Positions 1 through 10,400 of a DNA stretch of 56,776 bases are shown here, one piece after another. Position 1 is the stretch's first letter, and every line of letters begins with the position of its first letter. Position numbers and translations under genes: made by a program. The notes beneath the pieces are model-generated. The model saw only the letters and a list, made by a program, of their open reading frames with translations. It was not told the origin of the DNA and searched no databases. Origin of the DNA: Isotricha intestinalis (Eukaryota; Ciliophora; Litostomatea; Vestibuliferida; Isotrichidae); the NCBI GenBank assembly GCA_023807065.1, contig JAJJLU010000394.1, forward strand, positions 1-56,776. The letters are read 5' to 3'.

Positions 1-41
1 GAAAAACTTTTTAACAAAGATTAAAAAAATTATTTTATAAA

Positions 42-167
42 TCATTTTAACCAAAAAAATTTGCAATTTCTTCCACAGCCATTACAATGAAAATAACCAA
101 ATCCCTTTTCTGTTACTGAATCATAACGTTGATGACATCCACATGCAGTACAAGGAATATTTCCCAT
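42..167 (-). CDS. Very short ORF with ZAR1-like 3CxxC zinc-binding motif; possibly partial
   Basis: A 41-codon frame from ATG at 167 to TGA at 42-44, too close to the left edge to judge completeness. It has Cys at residues 6, 9 and 11, then GYFHCNGCGR (Cys28, Cys31) and Cys35. The block KGFGYFHCNGCG resembles the first half of the 3CxxC zinc finger of ZAR1-type RNA-binding proteins, where a KYGYFHCxxC segment is typical. Normal 3CxxC domains are much longer, so this is either a fragment, a micro-protein, or exon 1 of a gene whose intron begins at the GTTAAAAT just before the TGA and continues past the window edge. The motif is seen directly; the family assignment is inference from a short match. 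Confidence 0.35.
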   Translation of the reverse strand: MGNIPCTACGCHQRYDSVTEKGFGYFHCNGCGRNCKFFWLK

Positions 168-246
168 TTTTTGTTGTTTAAATTGTAATCATGGAGTAAA
201 TATATATCAAATAAAAAATAGTTAGTTATAAAGATTGCCATCTTTT

Positions 247-390
247 ATGAAAAATAGTAAAAAAATTATTTTTAGAAATAAACCATTAATAAATGTAAAT
301 TATTCAGATAAACACTTTATAGATAAAAAAGTAAAATCTCTTTTAAAAAAAGAAACTGAAATTATGAAGCAACTTAAAATATTAAAATAA
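247..390 (+). CDS. Small hypothetical ORF, 47 aa
   Basis: ATG at 247, TAA at 388-390. The product is Lys-rich with mixed composition (segments such as LINVNYSDKHFIDKK and KKETEIMKQLKILK) and no recognisable domain. It is divergent from the small Cys-rich ORF ending at 167 (start-to-start gap 79 bp) and convergent with the large gene that ends at 568. Composition is more protein-like than random AT-rich sequence, but the length gives little statistical support. It could be a micro-gene, the last exon of a longer gene, or a relic. Confidence 0.25.
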   Translation: MKNSKKIIFRNKPLINVNYSDKHFIDKKVKSLLKKETEIMKQLKILK

Positions 391-567
391 TTAAAGACAA
401 AAACATTTTTTTTTAATTTTTTTTAATTATTTATAATCTTATTTAATTTATATTTTGGAAATACTCATATAAACAAATAAATTAAATAATTTTTTTGTTT
501 TTTTTTCAATTGTTTATTATATTCTAGTTAAATATAAAATGTTTATAAATAAAGTTTATTTTTTTAA

Positions 568-3500
568 TTAATAATTATGCCCTATTTTTTTAGTAATTAA
601 TTTTTGCTTTTTTATTTCAGGTTGTTTTATTTTTGGAAAAATAATTTTATAAATAATATCCGGAGAATACCATTTAGACCATTCATTATTAATATTTTTT
701 TCTCCATATGTTTGATTCACTAATTCTAAGAAATTATCTTCAGAAATATTTTGAGGAATTTTAATGTTATTTTGATATAAACTTATATTAATTATATTTG
801 TTTTATCATCAAATTTAATGTTTTCAATATTAAACAAATAATTAAAAATATTTTTTCCATAATTTTTTGAAGATCTAAATTTTGATTGTCTTGAAATAAT
901 TTTTTTATTTGAATTCATTTGTTTATTTTTATTTATTATTTTATCTATATCTAAATCTAAGTTTACATCTCTTTTTTTTACAGAATCAATATTAATAACA
1001 AATATGTCTTTATTAAATTTATATGGTTTTATTTCTTCTTGATTTTTGTTTTTTTCTGATTTATCGATCAGTCTTATCAAATCAGTTGCAGTTTCAAAAT
1101 TTCTAATATATTCCCTAAATTCCATATTATATTCTTCTTCTTGTTTTTCAACTTTTTTTTCAAATGATTTATTGAATTCTTCATAATCTTTTTCAATTTT
1201 TTGAGAAACATCTTTTTGTTGAATATATAAAATTTCATTTATTAAATTACTTAAAGTCATTCTAAAAAAAGAATTATTATTAAGTAAAATATAATTTATT
1301 GCTCTTATTTTAAATAAAGAATTAAAATTTGAATTATTGAAATAATGTGTTTCAAAAATTGTGTCAATTAATTTCTTAAAATTAAAAGAAAAATAAATAG
1401 GTAAAATTTTTTTTATTCCAATTATATCACGAGAGAATTGTTTGTAATATTCTAAAATAAATAAATATTGAGGTAAATATTTTTGATTAAATTGTGTAAT
1501 AAAAGTTGAAGAATTTAATGAAAAATATATTTTTTTTTTAAAAACATTTAAAGCCTCATTAGACATAAATTTATCTATAAAGAGAAAATTCTTTGAACAA
1601 TAATTTTTAAAATCTTTATAAAAATTATTTAAAAAATGAATAGATGAATCTTTAATATTAGATAATAATATTTTATCAAAATAATATAATATTATTGGTA
1701 TTCTACATTCATAAAATAAAGAATTATAAAAACAATAATTTTGTTCGTTTGTTTCTTTAAAATCCATTATTATATTTCCACTTGCATTAAACTTTTTAGA
1801 ATAACAAGAAAAATATTTCTCCAAACACTCCATAAAAAATTCTTTGTCAAGATAATAATGTTTATTTAATGGTAAATTATATAAAGGATAAAGATGATCA
1901 TTCTCCTCCATGGAAAGAATTTCATCTTTTTTTTCTGCTTCATCTAGTAAATATTCAAAATTTTCATCCTTTTTATAAGTTGATAAAAATAAAGGAGAAT
2001 AATTATCATAATTATGTGAAAACTCATTTTCAAAAAATATAGCTAAATTAATATTTGTATTAGTTTCAACAAAATCTAATGTTTCTTCATTAAAATAATA
2101 TGGAATTTCAATTTTATTTTTTGTATTTCCTATTATTTTTAAAATTGTATAATTTTTCATTGCATTTTGAAGAGTTTTTTTTGCAATTTCTTTATCATTA
2201 CATTCTAATAATAATACATTTTCTATATTTATTTTTTTGATATCTTCTGTTAATATTCTAATTAATTCTAATAAAAAATTACAATATAAATTTAAATAAT
2301 TGAAAAATTGAAGATAAGGCTTTTTTCCAAAATTTTTTATTTGATTTTTTATATGATTTGAATTAATAAATTTATCATAAAATTTTTCTAAAACTTCTAA
2401 AAATTTAATATTAGGATTTTTATCCCTTACTTTTTGAATTAATAATTTAGAAATTTGTTTTATTTTAAATTTAGAAATTAATTCTTTTAAAAGATTTGTA
2501 AAGTTTTTATTTTTACTGTTTGCATTAGAAAATATTTCTTGATAAAAATAAATGTATTGATTTTTTGGATAAATAATATAATGACAATAATAAATAATAG
2601 TATTTAAATCAGATTTATAACTTTGAAAATCATCATCTTCTTTTTCAATTTTATTTTTTGAATTTTGATAAAAATCTGATAAATATAAACAAAATATATT
2701 ATATTCATCCATTGAACTAAGTATTAGTGGTCTATCTTCTTCATCTTTTACACATTTTATGAGTACATCTGTCATAAATTTAAACATATTCTCAAATTTT
2801 TGTTTTTTTAAATTTTCATAATTGTTTAAAAAATAATATAAACAATAATCCTTATTTTTCAATAACTCAATAAATATCAATGCTCTTTCATTTTCAAGAT
2901 TAATAATTTGATTAAGCAATTTATATTCTTCAACAATCATATAACATAAATTAGAAAAATAATATTCTCCTGTTTGATATAATACTAATAAAAAAGTCAT
3001 TGGTTTTTCATATTCTTCCATAAATAAATCATTCATAGGGATTTTTATTGGAAAAGGATTAATTTTCAAAGAATTAAATTGTTCATAATATTTATTAACA
3101 TCTTCATAGAAATTAGGAAAATATTTTTTAATTGAAATAATGGTTTTTCCTTTAATTTCATAAAAAGAAAATAAAGAAAGATATATTTGTTCAATAGATC
3201 CATAATAATCAATGAAAAATTTGTTTGAATAATATTTAATAATAGGGAATTTTTGAGTAAAATTATTACCAAATATAAAAATATGAATATATAAGAAAAA
3301 TAAATTCCATTCATTTGTATGAGGAATAAAATCAGCATTTAATTTTTTAAATTTATGATAAATTGATTCTAAAGTTAATGAAAGTTGATAAAAATTATTA
3401 CTTAATTGTTTAATAATTCTTTTATTTTTTTTAAAGTATTGTAAATAATATAAAAACCATTCATCAGTCCATTTATATAAAAAAAATTGTTCATGAGAAT

Positions 3501-6500
3501 ATAAATCAAATAAAAGAGCCAAACATTCAAAACAATTAAAATGATGAGAAAAATATTGTAATAAATCAATATTTAATTCAGAAATATTTTCTTTTGCTAT
3601 TTTTGGATAAGTTTTATATTTTAAAAAATTACAAAAACATTCTATAAAATTAAAATCAGTTTTATAAAAATTGTTTTCTTCTTCTTTTTCTTCTTTTTCT
3701 TCTTCTTTTTTTTCTTCTTTTTCTTCTTCTTTTTTTTCTTCTTTTTTTTCTTTTAATGGATATAATATTTCTTTATAATCTTTTGGTGATTCTTTTATTA
3801 TTGGAATAAATTCTGATAAAATTTTATAACAATTATTTATTAAAAGTAAGTAAATTGTACTACAATTTAATTCCTCATATTTATCTTTTAAAAATTTAAT
3901 TTTATCATTTTTTGATAATGTTTTAATAAAATCTAAAGCCAATTCTATATTTAATGATTTACAAAAACAATTTTTAAAAACGGTATAATTATCTAATTTA
4001 CCTTTAACAAAAGTTTTACTAAAAAAATCAAATTTTTTTTTTGAATTTGTCATTGATATAATACAATCAATCTCTTTAGCTACATCAAAAATCAAAGTAT
4101 TCTTATTTGATTTAGAAATTTTAGAAATAATATTTTCATAATTGTCTTTTTTAAATATATATTTTAAAATAAAAATAATTAATTGTTTTTTCACTTTTTC
4201 TTTATTTTCTAAATCATTGATTATCATAGCATAATAATTATTAAAAATTTCCATCGAATCAATATCAATACAAATTTTAATTATTCTCCTTATTTCATAT
4301 ATATATTGAAATATATTTCTATTATTTAATCTAACATTTTTTAATTGATTCAAAATTTCCTCCTTATTAAATTTAAAATATTTTCTAAGGATATTTGAAT
4401 ATTTCATATTATAAAAAAGTTTATGCATATTATCTTCACCTTTTTCTCTAATAATTTCATCCAATAATTTATCATCTTTTAAATTTTCCATATAAAAAGG
4501 ATATTTAAATAAATCGAAATCATCCAAATCTTTAAATTGAAGAATTAAATCTAATAATTCTAATTTCTTTTTATCAAATCTTATTACTTTTTTTAAAATT
4601 TTATTAAATAAATATTTCCTAATATTTTCTTTAAAATTTCCAGTAGTAAATTTAATATTATTTTTTTGTAAAACTTTATTAAATAAAACAACATTTTTAT
4701 ATACAATTTCATTTGAAGAATATTGAGAATCAAATAAAAATATTTTATCTTTTATTTTATCATTTATTTTTTTAAGTTGAGAAACATATTCTTTCATTTG
4801 TGATTCAGGTATTAAATCTGTATTTTGTTGAAGAAAAGATAAAAAATTTGGATATTTATAATCTTTTTTTTCATTTTTAACAGCATAGGAAATTAATTCT
4901 GAAAGTTTGTTATATATTTCATTTATATTTAATTTTAAAAGATATAATGAAAATAATGATGATTCTTTAATTCTTGTTTTATCAGAATCTGATTCTATAT
5001 TAATAAATCGCTCCATTTCGGAATTAATTGATGAAAAAATATATGAATATATCATATTATGATTATTATCTTTAAAATTCAATTTTGAAAAATTATCTAA
5101 CAGATAATTATTTAGATAAGGTAAATATTCTTTGTTTATTTTCATTTTCTTATTTAATAAAATATTTTGAAGACTTGTTATTTTTTTAGATTTTTTCTTT
5201 TTAATTTTCCTTAAACCAAAATAAAGTAATTTTTCTTCTTTTTCTTTTCCTGATAATTTTTTTATTTTTTCTAATTCAGGTATTAAATCAACTTTCCAAG
5301 AATGAGAAACATCAGATAGACTTAAAATTAAATAAAATGTATTATCATATTCAGGAAAAAATTTATCAATATAGTATAAATTTGGAATCCAATCTAACTG
5401 ATTAAAAAATTTATCAACCTCAATTTTTTCTTCTTTTATATTTTTTCTATTATCAATAAAATCAATAAATAACTTTTTATAAGGCTCAAATATTTTTTTG
5501 TTTTGAGGTTGTAATAAATAAATAAAATTATCAAAAATTTGATTTAAATATGATTTTGGTTTTTCGAAATAAATAACATAAAGAAAAGAAAAAATATGCT
5601 TTTTTAATTCTTCAGATAAAAATTTCGGTGACATTCGATAACATTTCCTAAAATCATATCCAATTTGATATATTAACTCAGAAATTTCAGGAGTTTTAGA
5701 AATTAAAAGTAACAATATTTCATAATATGAATAATCATATTTATTCTCTCTAAAATAATAACTCACATTTCCTCCAAGTTTTAAATTATTCTTTTTAAAA
5801 TTTGTTTTAATGTAATTTTTAATAAATTCAATAATTTTGCTTTTATTATTTTTATTTGCTTGACTTGAACAAATTGCTCTAAGAGCCATTTGAGCTCCAT
5901 TTATTATATTATCATTTTTCTTTTTTTTCTCATTTTTCTCATTTTCTTCATTTTCCTCGTTATCTTCATAGTCTTCATATATATACTTATATTTGCTGAA
6001 TTTTCCATCATATAAAAATTCATCTTCCTCATCTCCAAAAATTAAATTTTTTTCAAGTTTTTTAAACTCTCTTACAATTAATTGTTTAATTATTGTTTCA
6101 TAGGAATTATATTCATTTATAACAGAATCAAAAGTAGGAATTAAAGATGAATAATGAAAGTTAGATTGAGTAATACTTTCTCCATATTTTGGTTCATCTG
6201 AATATAAAATAAATAATTCATTATATCTTTGAGAAATAAAATTTGATAATTCTACATTCTTTTCATTTAAAATTAAATGTTTAAATAAATAATATTTCCC
6301 TTTAAATGTATTTATAAAACAAATTGCTCTTCCAATTGTATTTAATGCAATATTATAAAATTTTTTTAAGTTTGGCATTTCACAATCTTTTTTATCTTTA
6401 GTAGCTTTATAAAAGTTTTTAAATAATTCAATAGATTGTTGATAATCATAATCTTTATCATTTTTTTTTAAATTATAATATGAATAATAATTAAAAATTT

Positions 6501-8160
6501 TATTAAAATAAATTGAATTATTCATATTACAATGATTATAAAAATAAAAATAATCTTCTACTTCTGGTCCATAATTGAAATTATTTCTTTTCGTTATAAA
6601 TCCATTTATATTATAATTTTCATTTTCATTATTTGAAGTAGAATATAAACTTAATTCTAAATTTTGGAATTTTTGATTTTTCATAATATTTAATGTAGGT
6701 AAAATAAATTTCATATATTTAAATGAATTATTCTTTTCTTTATCTTCTTTATCTTCTTTATATTTTTGTTTTTCACTAAATAAAATTCCTTCATTAAAAT
6801 TATTTACAAACTTTTTTTGATGTTCAAAATCATAACAATCTAAAATAAATTCAATTATTTCACATTTTCCTTCAAATGATAAATAAGGATTTAAAAATAT
6901 TGTTTCCACAAAATTTTTCAATCCTGCGTTTCTTGTTTTATATCCTGAATAACAACTAAAATTTAAATAATTAAAATTAGGAGAATCTATTTTATCTTTT
7001 AAAATATTTTGAATTATTTCTTTAAATAATTTTTCACAATATTTTTTTTCGGCTAATCTTTTTTCTTTTTTGAGTTTTTTATTGGAAAAATTAGCATGAA
7101 GAATTACATATTCAAAATGATCATAAACAATATATTTAAATTTTGAAGCATAAGTTATAAAAAAATTAAAAAGAATTTCATAATCTATTTTTTTTTTTGA
7201 ATTTTTGTAAAAATAATTTAAGTAATTAAATTGAATATTTTCCATATAAATTGTATTTTTAACAAATTCATCAAAGTCTTTATTTAATTCATCTTTTTTT
7301 TTATTTAATTCTTCTTTTAATTTTTCTTCTTCTTCTGTTAATTTAATTGGTTTTTCATTTTCATTCTCTGAATTACCTTCTAAATTATCTAATTTTTCTT
7401 GAATAGAATTTAATTCTTCTTTTAACTTATCTGATTTTTCTTTTATAATGTTTAATAATGAATTATAAACTGTTTTAAACTCACCTCTTTTTATTGCTTT
7501 TCCATATGTTAACAGATTTTTATTTAAAAAATCATTTATTAATAATTGATCATTGATTGAAAATGAATTATAAATTGATGGATATTTTTTAATAATAAAA
7601 TTCCAAAAATTACTGTAATTGATATATCGATCATTATCTTTAGTTAATTTCACAAAATTGACTTTTGTATATCTTTTCATTAAACCTATTATACTTTTTT
7701 TATAATAATTTTCATAAGTTAATAGTTGTTCAGTTATTAAAAAATTATCTTTTAATTTCATAAAAATAGTAAAAAAAGGATTATTACTTGAATAACTAAA
7801 AAGAAATTTATGCAATATTAGATCCATATTTAAATCAATCGCCGTAATATAATCTTTATGTTTTTCCAAAAAATTTACCAAATTTTCTTCATATATTTTA
7901 TTCTTATTTTTCTTGTCCAAAATCATAACAAAATATAAATAAAAAATAGTGTGTCCTGTGATATTTTTATCTAAATAATTCGTATTTTGTAATAATTGTT
8001 CTGACTGTTCAAAAAATTGTTGAGGGTTATTATAAAATAAATCTATAACTGAATCAGGTATACAATTCATGTATTTTATTTTTTCTCTTGTTGATATATC
8101 ATTAAGTGGTTTAGAAAACAATTTTTGAACCAATAAGTCATTCTCTTCTTGCAATATCAT
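568..8160 (-). CDS. Giant hypothetical protein, 2530 aa, unrecognised
   Basis: A single uninterrupted reading frame of 2530 codons from ATG at 8158-8160 to TAA at 568-570. I recognise no catalytic domain or signal peptide. Most of the protein is a mixture of short hydrophobic and charged helical segments rich in Phe, Tyr, Leu and Ile, the texture of a helical-repeat scaffold. A coiled-coil, Glu/Lys-rich part lies near residues 235-290. There is an acidic low-complexity tract near 723-750 and a Glu/Lys tract near 1472-1497. The C-terminus (last ~250 residues) is more polar and basic and ends KKIGHNY. It stands alone with 1.5 kb of gene-poor sequence upstream. It is probably a scaffold or trafficking protein of a ciliate-restricted family, but function is unknown. 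Confidence 0.85.
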   Translation of the reverse strand: MILQEENDLLVQKLFSKPLNDISTREKIKYMNCIPDSVIDLFYNNPQQFFEQSEQLLQNTNYLDKNITGHTIFYLYFVMILDKKNKNKIYEENLVNFLEKHKDYITAIDLNMDLILHKFLFSYSSNNPFFTIFMKLKDNFLITEQLLTYENYYKKSIIGLMKRYTKVNFVKLTKDNDRYINYSNFWNFIIKKYPSIYNSFSINDQLLINDFLNKNLLTYGKAIKRGEFKTVYNSLLNIIKEKSDKLKEELNSIQEKLDNLEGNSENENEKPIKLTEEEEKLKEELNKKKDELNKDFDEFVKNTIYMENIQFNYLNYFYKNSKKKIDYEILFNFFITYASKFKYIVYDHFEYVILHANFSNKKLKKEKRLAEKKYCEKLFKEIIQNILKDKIDSPNFNYLNFSCYSGYKTRNAGLKNFVETIFLNPYLSFEGKCEIIEFILDCYDFEHQKKFVNNFNEGILFSEKQKYKEDKEDKEKNNSFKYMKFILPTLNIMKNQKFQNLELSLYSTSNNENENYNINGFITKRNNFNYGPEVEDYFYFYNHCNMNNSIYFNKIFNYYSYYNLKKNDKDYDYQQSIELFKNFYKATKDKKDCEMPNLKKFYNIALNTIGRAICFINTFKGKYYLFKHLILNEKNVELSNFISQRYNELFILYSDEPKYGESITQSNFHYSSLIPTFDSVINEYNSYETIIKQLIVREFKKLEKNLIFGDEEDEFLYDGKFSKYKYIYEDYEDNEENEENEKNEKKKKNDNIINGAQMALRAICSSQANKNNKSKIIEFIKNYIKTNFKKNNLKLGGNVSYYFRENKYDYSYYEILLLLISKTPEISELIYQIGYDFRKCYRMSPKFLSEELKKHIFSFLYVIYFEKPKSYLNQIFDNFIYLLQPQNKKIFEPYKKLFIDFIDNRKNIKEEKIEVDKFFNQLDWIPNLYYIDKFFPEYDNTFYLILSLSDVSHSWKVDLIPELEKIKKLSGKEKEEKLLYFGLRKIKKKKSKKITSLQNILLNKKMKINKEYLPYLNNYLLDNFSKLNFKDNNHNMIYSYIFSSINSEMERFINIESDSDKTRIKESSLFSLYLLKLNINEIYNKLSELISYAVKNEKKDYKYPNFLSFLQQNTDLIPESQMKEYVSQLKKINDKIKDKIFLFDSQYSSNEIVYKNVVLFNKVLQKNNIKFTTGNFKENIRKYLFNKILKKVIRFDKKKLELLDLILQFKDLDDFDLFKYPFYMENLKDDKLLDEIIREKGEDNMHKLFYNMKYSNILRKYFKFNKEEILNQLKNVRLNNRNIFQYIYEIRRIIKICIDIDSMEIFNNYYAMIINDLENKEKVKKQLIIFILKYIFKKDNYENIISKISKSNKNTLIFDVAKEIDCIISMTNSKKKFDFFSKTFVKGKLDNYTVFKNCFCKSLNIELALDFIKTLSKNDKIKFLKDKYEELNCSTIYLLLINNCYKILSEFIPIIKESPKDYKEILYPLKEKKEEKKEEEKEEKKEEEKEEKEEENNFYKTDFNFIECFCNFLKYKTYPKIAKENISELNIDLLQYFSHHFNCFECLALLFDLYSHEQFFLYKWTDEWFLYYLQYFKKNKRIIKQLSNNFYQLSLTLESIYHKFKKLNADFIPHTNEWNLFFLYIHIFIFGNNFTQKFPIIKYYSNKFFIDYYGSIEQIYLSLFSFYEIKGKTIISIKKYFPNFYEDVNKYYEQFNSLKINPFPIKIPMNDLFMEEYEKPMTFLLVLYQTGEYYFSNLCYMIVEEYKLLNQIINLENERALIFIELLKNKDYCLYYFLNNYENLKKQKFENMFKFMTDVLIKCVKDEEDRPLILSSMDEYNIFCLYLSDFYQNSKNKIEKEDDDFQSYKSDLNTIIYYCHYIIYPKNQYIYFYQEIFSNANSKNKNFTNLLKELISKFKIKQISKLLIQKVRDKNPNIKFLEVLEKFYDKFINSNHIKNQIKNFGKKPYLQFFNYLNLYCNFLLELIRILTEDIKKINIENVLLLECNDKEIAKKTLQNAMKNYTILKIIGNTKNKIEIPYYFNEETLDFVETNTNINLAIFFENEFSHNYDNYSPLFLSTYKKDENFEYLLDEAEKKDEILSMEENDHLYPLYNLPLNKHYYLDKEFFMECLEKYFSCYSKKFNASGNIIMDFKETNEQNYCFYNSLFYECRIPIILYYFDKILLSNIKDSSIHFLNNFYKDFKNYCSKNFLFIDKFMSNEALNVFKKKIYFSLNSSTFITQFNQKYLPQYLFILEYYKQFSRDIIGIKKILPIYFSFNFKKLIDTIFETHYFNNSNFNSLFKIRAINYILLNNNSFFRMTLSNLINEILYIQQKDVSQKIEKDYEEFNKSFEKKVEKQEEEYNMEFREYIRNFETATDLIRLIDKSEKNKNQEEIKPYKFNKDIFVINIDSVKKRDVNLDLDIDKIINKNKQMNSNKKIISRQSKFRSSKNYGKNIFNYLFNIENIKFDDKTNIINISLYQNNIKIPQNISEDNFLELVNQTYGEKNINNEWSKWYSPDIIYKIIFPKIKQPEIKKQKLITKKIGHNY

Positions 8161-9652
8161 TTTTAAGAAATTTTATTTCTTTTATTTATAAATATAAACC
8201 TTAATTTTTAAGAAAATAAAATTAATATTTTACTGTTTCTTTAATCATAAATTTAATGAATAATTAAATGAATTAAATCAAAATTAAAAAAAGGGAAAAT
8301 ATCATATTATTTATTAATAATTATTAATGAATATACTCCTTTTAAAGATTTAATGATTAATTCATTTTCATCAAAAATCACAAACAAGTGAAAAAAGAAG
8401 AAACTTTATATTAATTCACAAAGAACAAATATTTTAATAAAAAATATTAAAAAAGATAAAACCCTAAAATTCAATTTAATCAAGAAAAACTCTTATTTTA
8501 AAAAATACATAAGAATTAATTAATATTGAGAGCTCATTGACATTTAGTGTTAAAATAAAAATCTAAAATAAAAAGAAAAATAATAAAACTATGTTGATAT
8601 TAGAAATTAATTTATTTTTAGTATAATAAAATATTTGTTGATACTTATTGAATTAATTGAAAATAATAAAAGTCATATTATCCTTTTAATTAAAAAAATC
8701 CCTATTTTTTTTATTCAAAATTAATAAATTAGAATTATTGGAAATAAATTGTTAAGAATTATTAATATTATAGATTTTATCTCTATAAAAAGACTTTCAT
8801 CATTTCCTTTCAAAAAATATTTTGGTCAAATAATAAAAAATTTATTTTTTCTTTAATGATCAGATATTAAATTTTTTAAATGTTTTTATCTCATAATCAA
8901 ATAAATTATTATTTATTAAAAATTAAATTATTTATTTTAAAAGTGATGTAAATTGCTCATATAGTAAAATATTTTTAGGAAAAGAATTATTGATTTTTTT
9001 CAATAATCTTATATTTTTTAATTAAAAATTGAATTGGTTAATGAAAATTATAAAAAAATTAGAATTGAAATTTAATGAAAATTATATGATTTATTATTAT
9101 TGAATACACTAATTTATTATTATACATTTTATAATTAATTAATTCATTTATTTTCGATGAATGATATAATTTCTTTTTGAATTTTTAAATTCTTCTCTTT
9201 GATTTATTTTATTCTATTCAATTTTGATTGTTAGTTTGAATAAATTTTATATTTTTTCTTTTTTATCCCATAGAATATTTCATATTTATAAATAATTCAT
9301 TACATAAACTATCTTTATAAACATTATATTTTAAATAATTTTGGTAATTTTAAATGATATATTTTTAAATAAAATGATTTCTCTATAAAATATATTTTAA
9401 ATATATTAAATTTTTCTAAAAATCTAAATATTGTGATTTTATATGATTTTTTTTTTTCCAATCTGATATTCTTAAAATTCTTTCAAATTAGTTAAAGTTT
9501 TTTCCACATTATTCACTATTAATATAACTTTTTTAAATTTATATCACATTTTTTCTATAAAAATTTCATTTAAATTTTTTGTTTTAAAATCAAAAAATAA
9601 ATTTATTTATTCTAATATTTCAAAATCTTAACTATTTTATTTAGATTTTTAA
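8161..9652. other. Gene-poor intergenic region with decayed coding-like tracts
   Basis: About 1.5 kb between two divergent genes, presumably holding both promoters. I see no RNA gene. On the + strand, 8326-8523 reads as about 65 codons with a single internal TGA at 8389 (pieces such as EYTPFKDLMINSFSSK and KKLYINSQRTNILIKN). Around 8770-8860 a second stretch reads IKRLSSFPFKKYFGQIIK before stops accumulate. These look like remnants of one or more dead genes, but AT-rich DNA gives such frames by chance and no family is recognisable. The 3' part (about 9000-9650) is low-complexity A/T. A pyrimidine-rich TTTAG at 9640-9644, nine bases before the next ATG, could be a 5'-UTR acceptor site. Confidence 0.4.
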
Positions 9653-10300
9653 ATGTCAGACTCAATAATAAAAGCAAATTTTATTTTTCATAATATAAAA
9701 GATGAAAATGTGATTTTACCGGTTGGATTCAAAAAATTAAAAGATTTAATACTATATGAATATTCATTAAATGATCATTCAATAAAGATAAATGACTTTA
9801 AAATATATTATATTGATGAAAATTCTAATAAAGAAATTAAAAATGAAAATGATTATGACATTTTATTAAAATATTTGAGTAAATTAGATTTAAAAAAAAG
9901 AATAATTTACATTGAAGAAATTGAAGATTCTAAAAAAGATGAAGACAAAAATGAATCACAAGAAGAAGAAGATGAAGGTAAAGATGAAGATGAAGATTAT
10001 TATAAAAATGAAAATGAAGATGTAAACAAATTTTCAGAATATTGTGAAAAAATAATACAAAAAGAAATAAAAAATTTAAGAATTAATATTGAATCTTTAT
10101 TATTAAATGATGAAAAATGCATGAAATTCAAAGGAGATAGATACCAATTAAATCATAGTGTCCATAATAATTGTAAATGTAATCAATGTGGAAAAAAACA
10201 TATTACTGGTTATTTATATAAATGTTCTGTTGAAGATAATTTTCTTTGTTGTGATAAATGCGTTCATTCACATGATCATCCTGTTTTTCAAATTCCTTAA
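9653..10300 (+). CDS. PB1-like plus ZZ zinc-finger protein (p62/NBR1-like architecture)
   Basis: 215 aa. Residues ~5-92 have the length and strand/helix alternation of a PB1 domain and end in a strand IIYIEEIE. An Asp/Glu-rich linker (~93-125) and a short helix follow. The last ~50 residues form a ZZ-type zinc finger: CKCNQCGKKHITGYLYKC, then LCCDKC and HSHDHPVF. In a canonical ZZ the stretch after YKC is xxCxDYDLCxxC; here the second Cys of the first pair is Glu (KCSVEDNFLC), so one ligand differs, though an extra Cys is adjacent. PB1-ZZ pairing is the N-terminal plan of autophagy receptors p62 and NBR1, but no LIR, UBA or NBR1 box is visible. First of three closely spaced + strand genes. 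Function as an oligomerising adaptor is inference. Confidence 0.85.
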   Translation: MSDSIIKANFIFHNIKDENVILPVGFKKLKDLILYEYSLNDHSIKINDFKIYYIDENSNKEIKNENDYDILLKYLSKLDLKKRIIYIEEIEDSKKDEDKNESQEEEDEGKDEDEDYYKNENEDVNKFSEYCEKIIQKEIKNLRINIESLLLNDEKCMKFKGDRYQLNHSVHNNCKCNQCGKKHITGYLYKCSVEDNFLCCDKCVHSHDHPVFQIP

Positions 10301-10400
10301 ATTGATTCAGTAAAAGAATATAATTTTTTTTCCAAAAATAAATAATTATAAAAAAGAAAAAAGCTTTGAAAAAAAAATTTTTTTTTAAAAAAATTAAAAA

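Noticed and set aside
3066..3338. Overlapping minus-strand frame within the giant gene
   Set aside because: Out-of-frame shadow with hydrophobic low-complexity composition.
9600..9652. 5'-UTR intron acceptor before the PB1-ZZ gene
   Set aside because: A TTTAG precedes the ATG by nine bases, but no donor can be fixed and such sequences are frequent by chance here.
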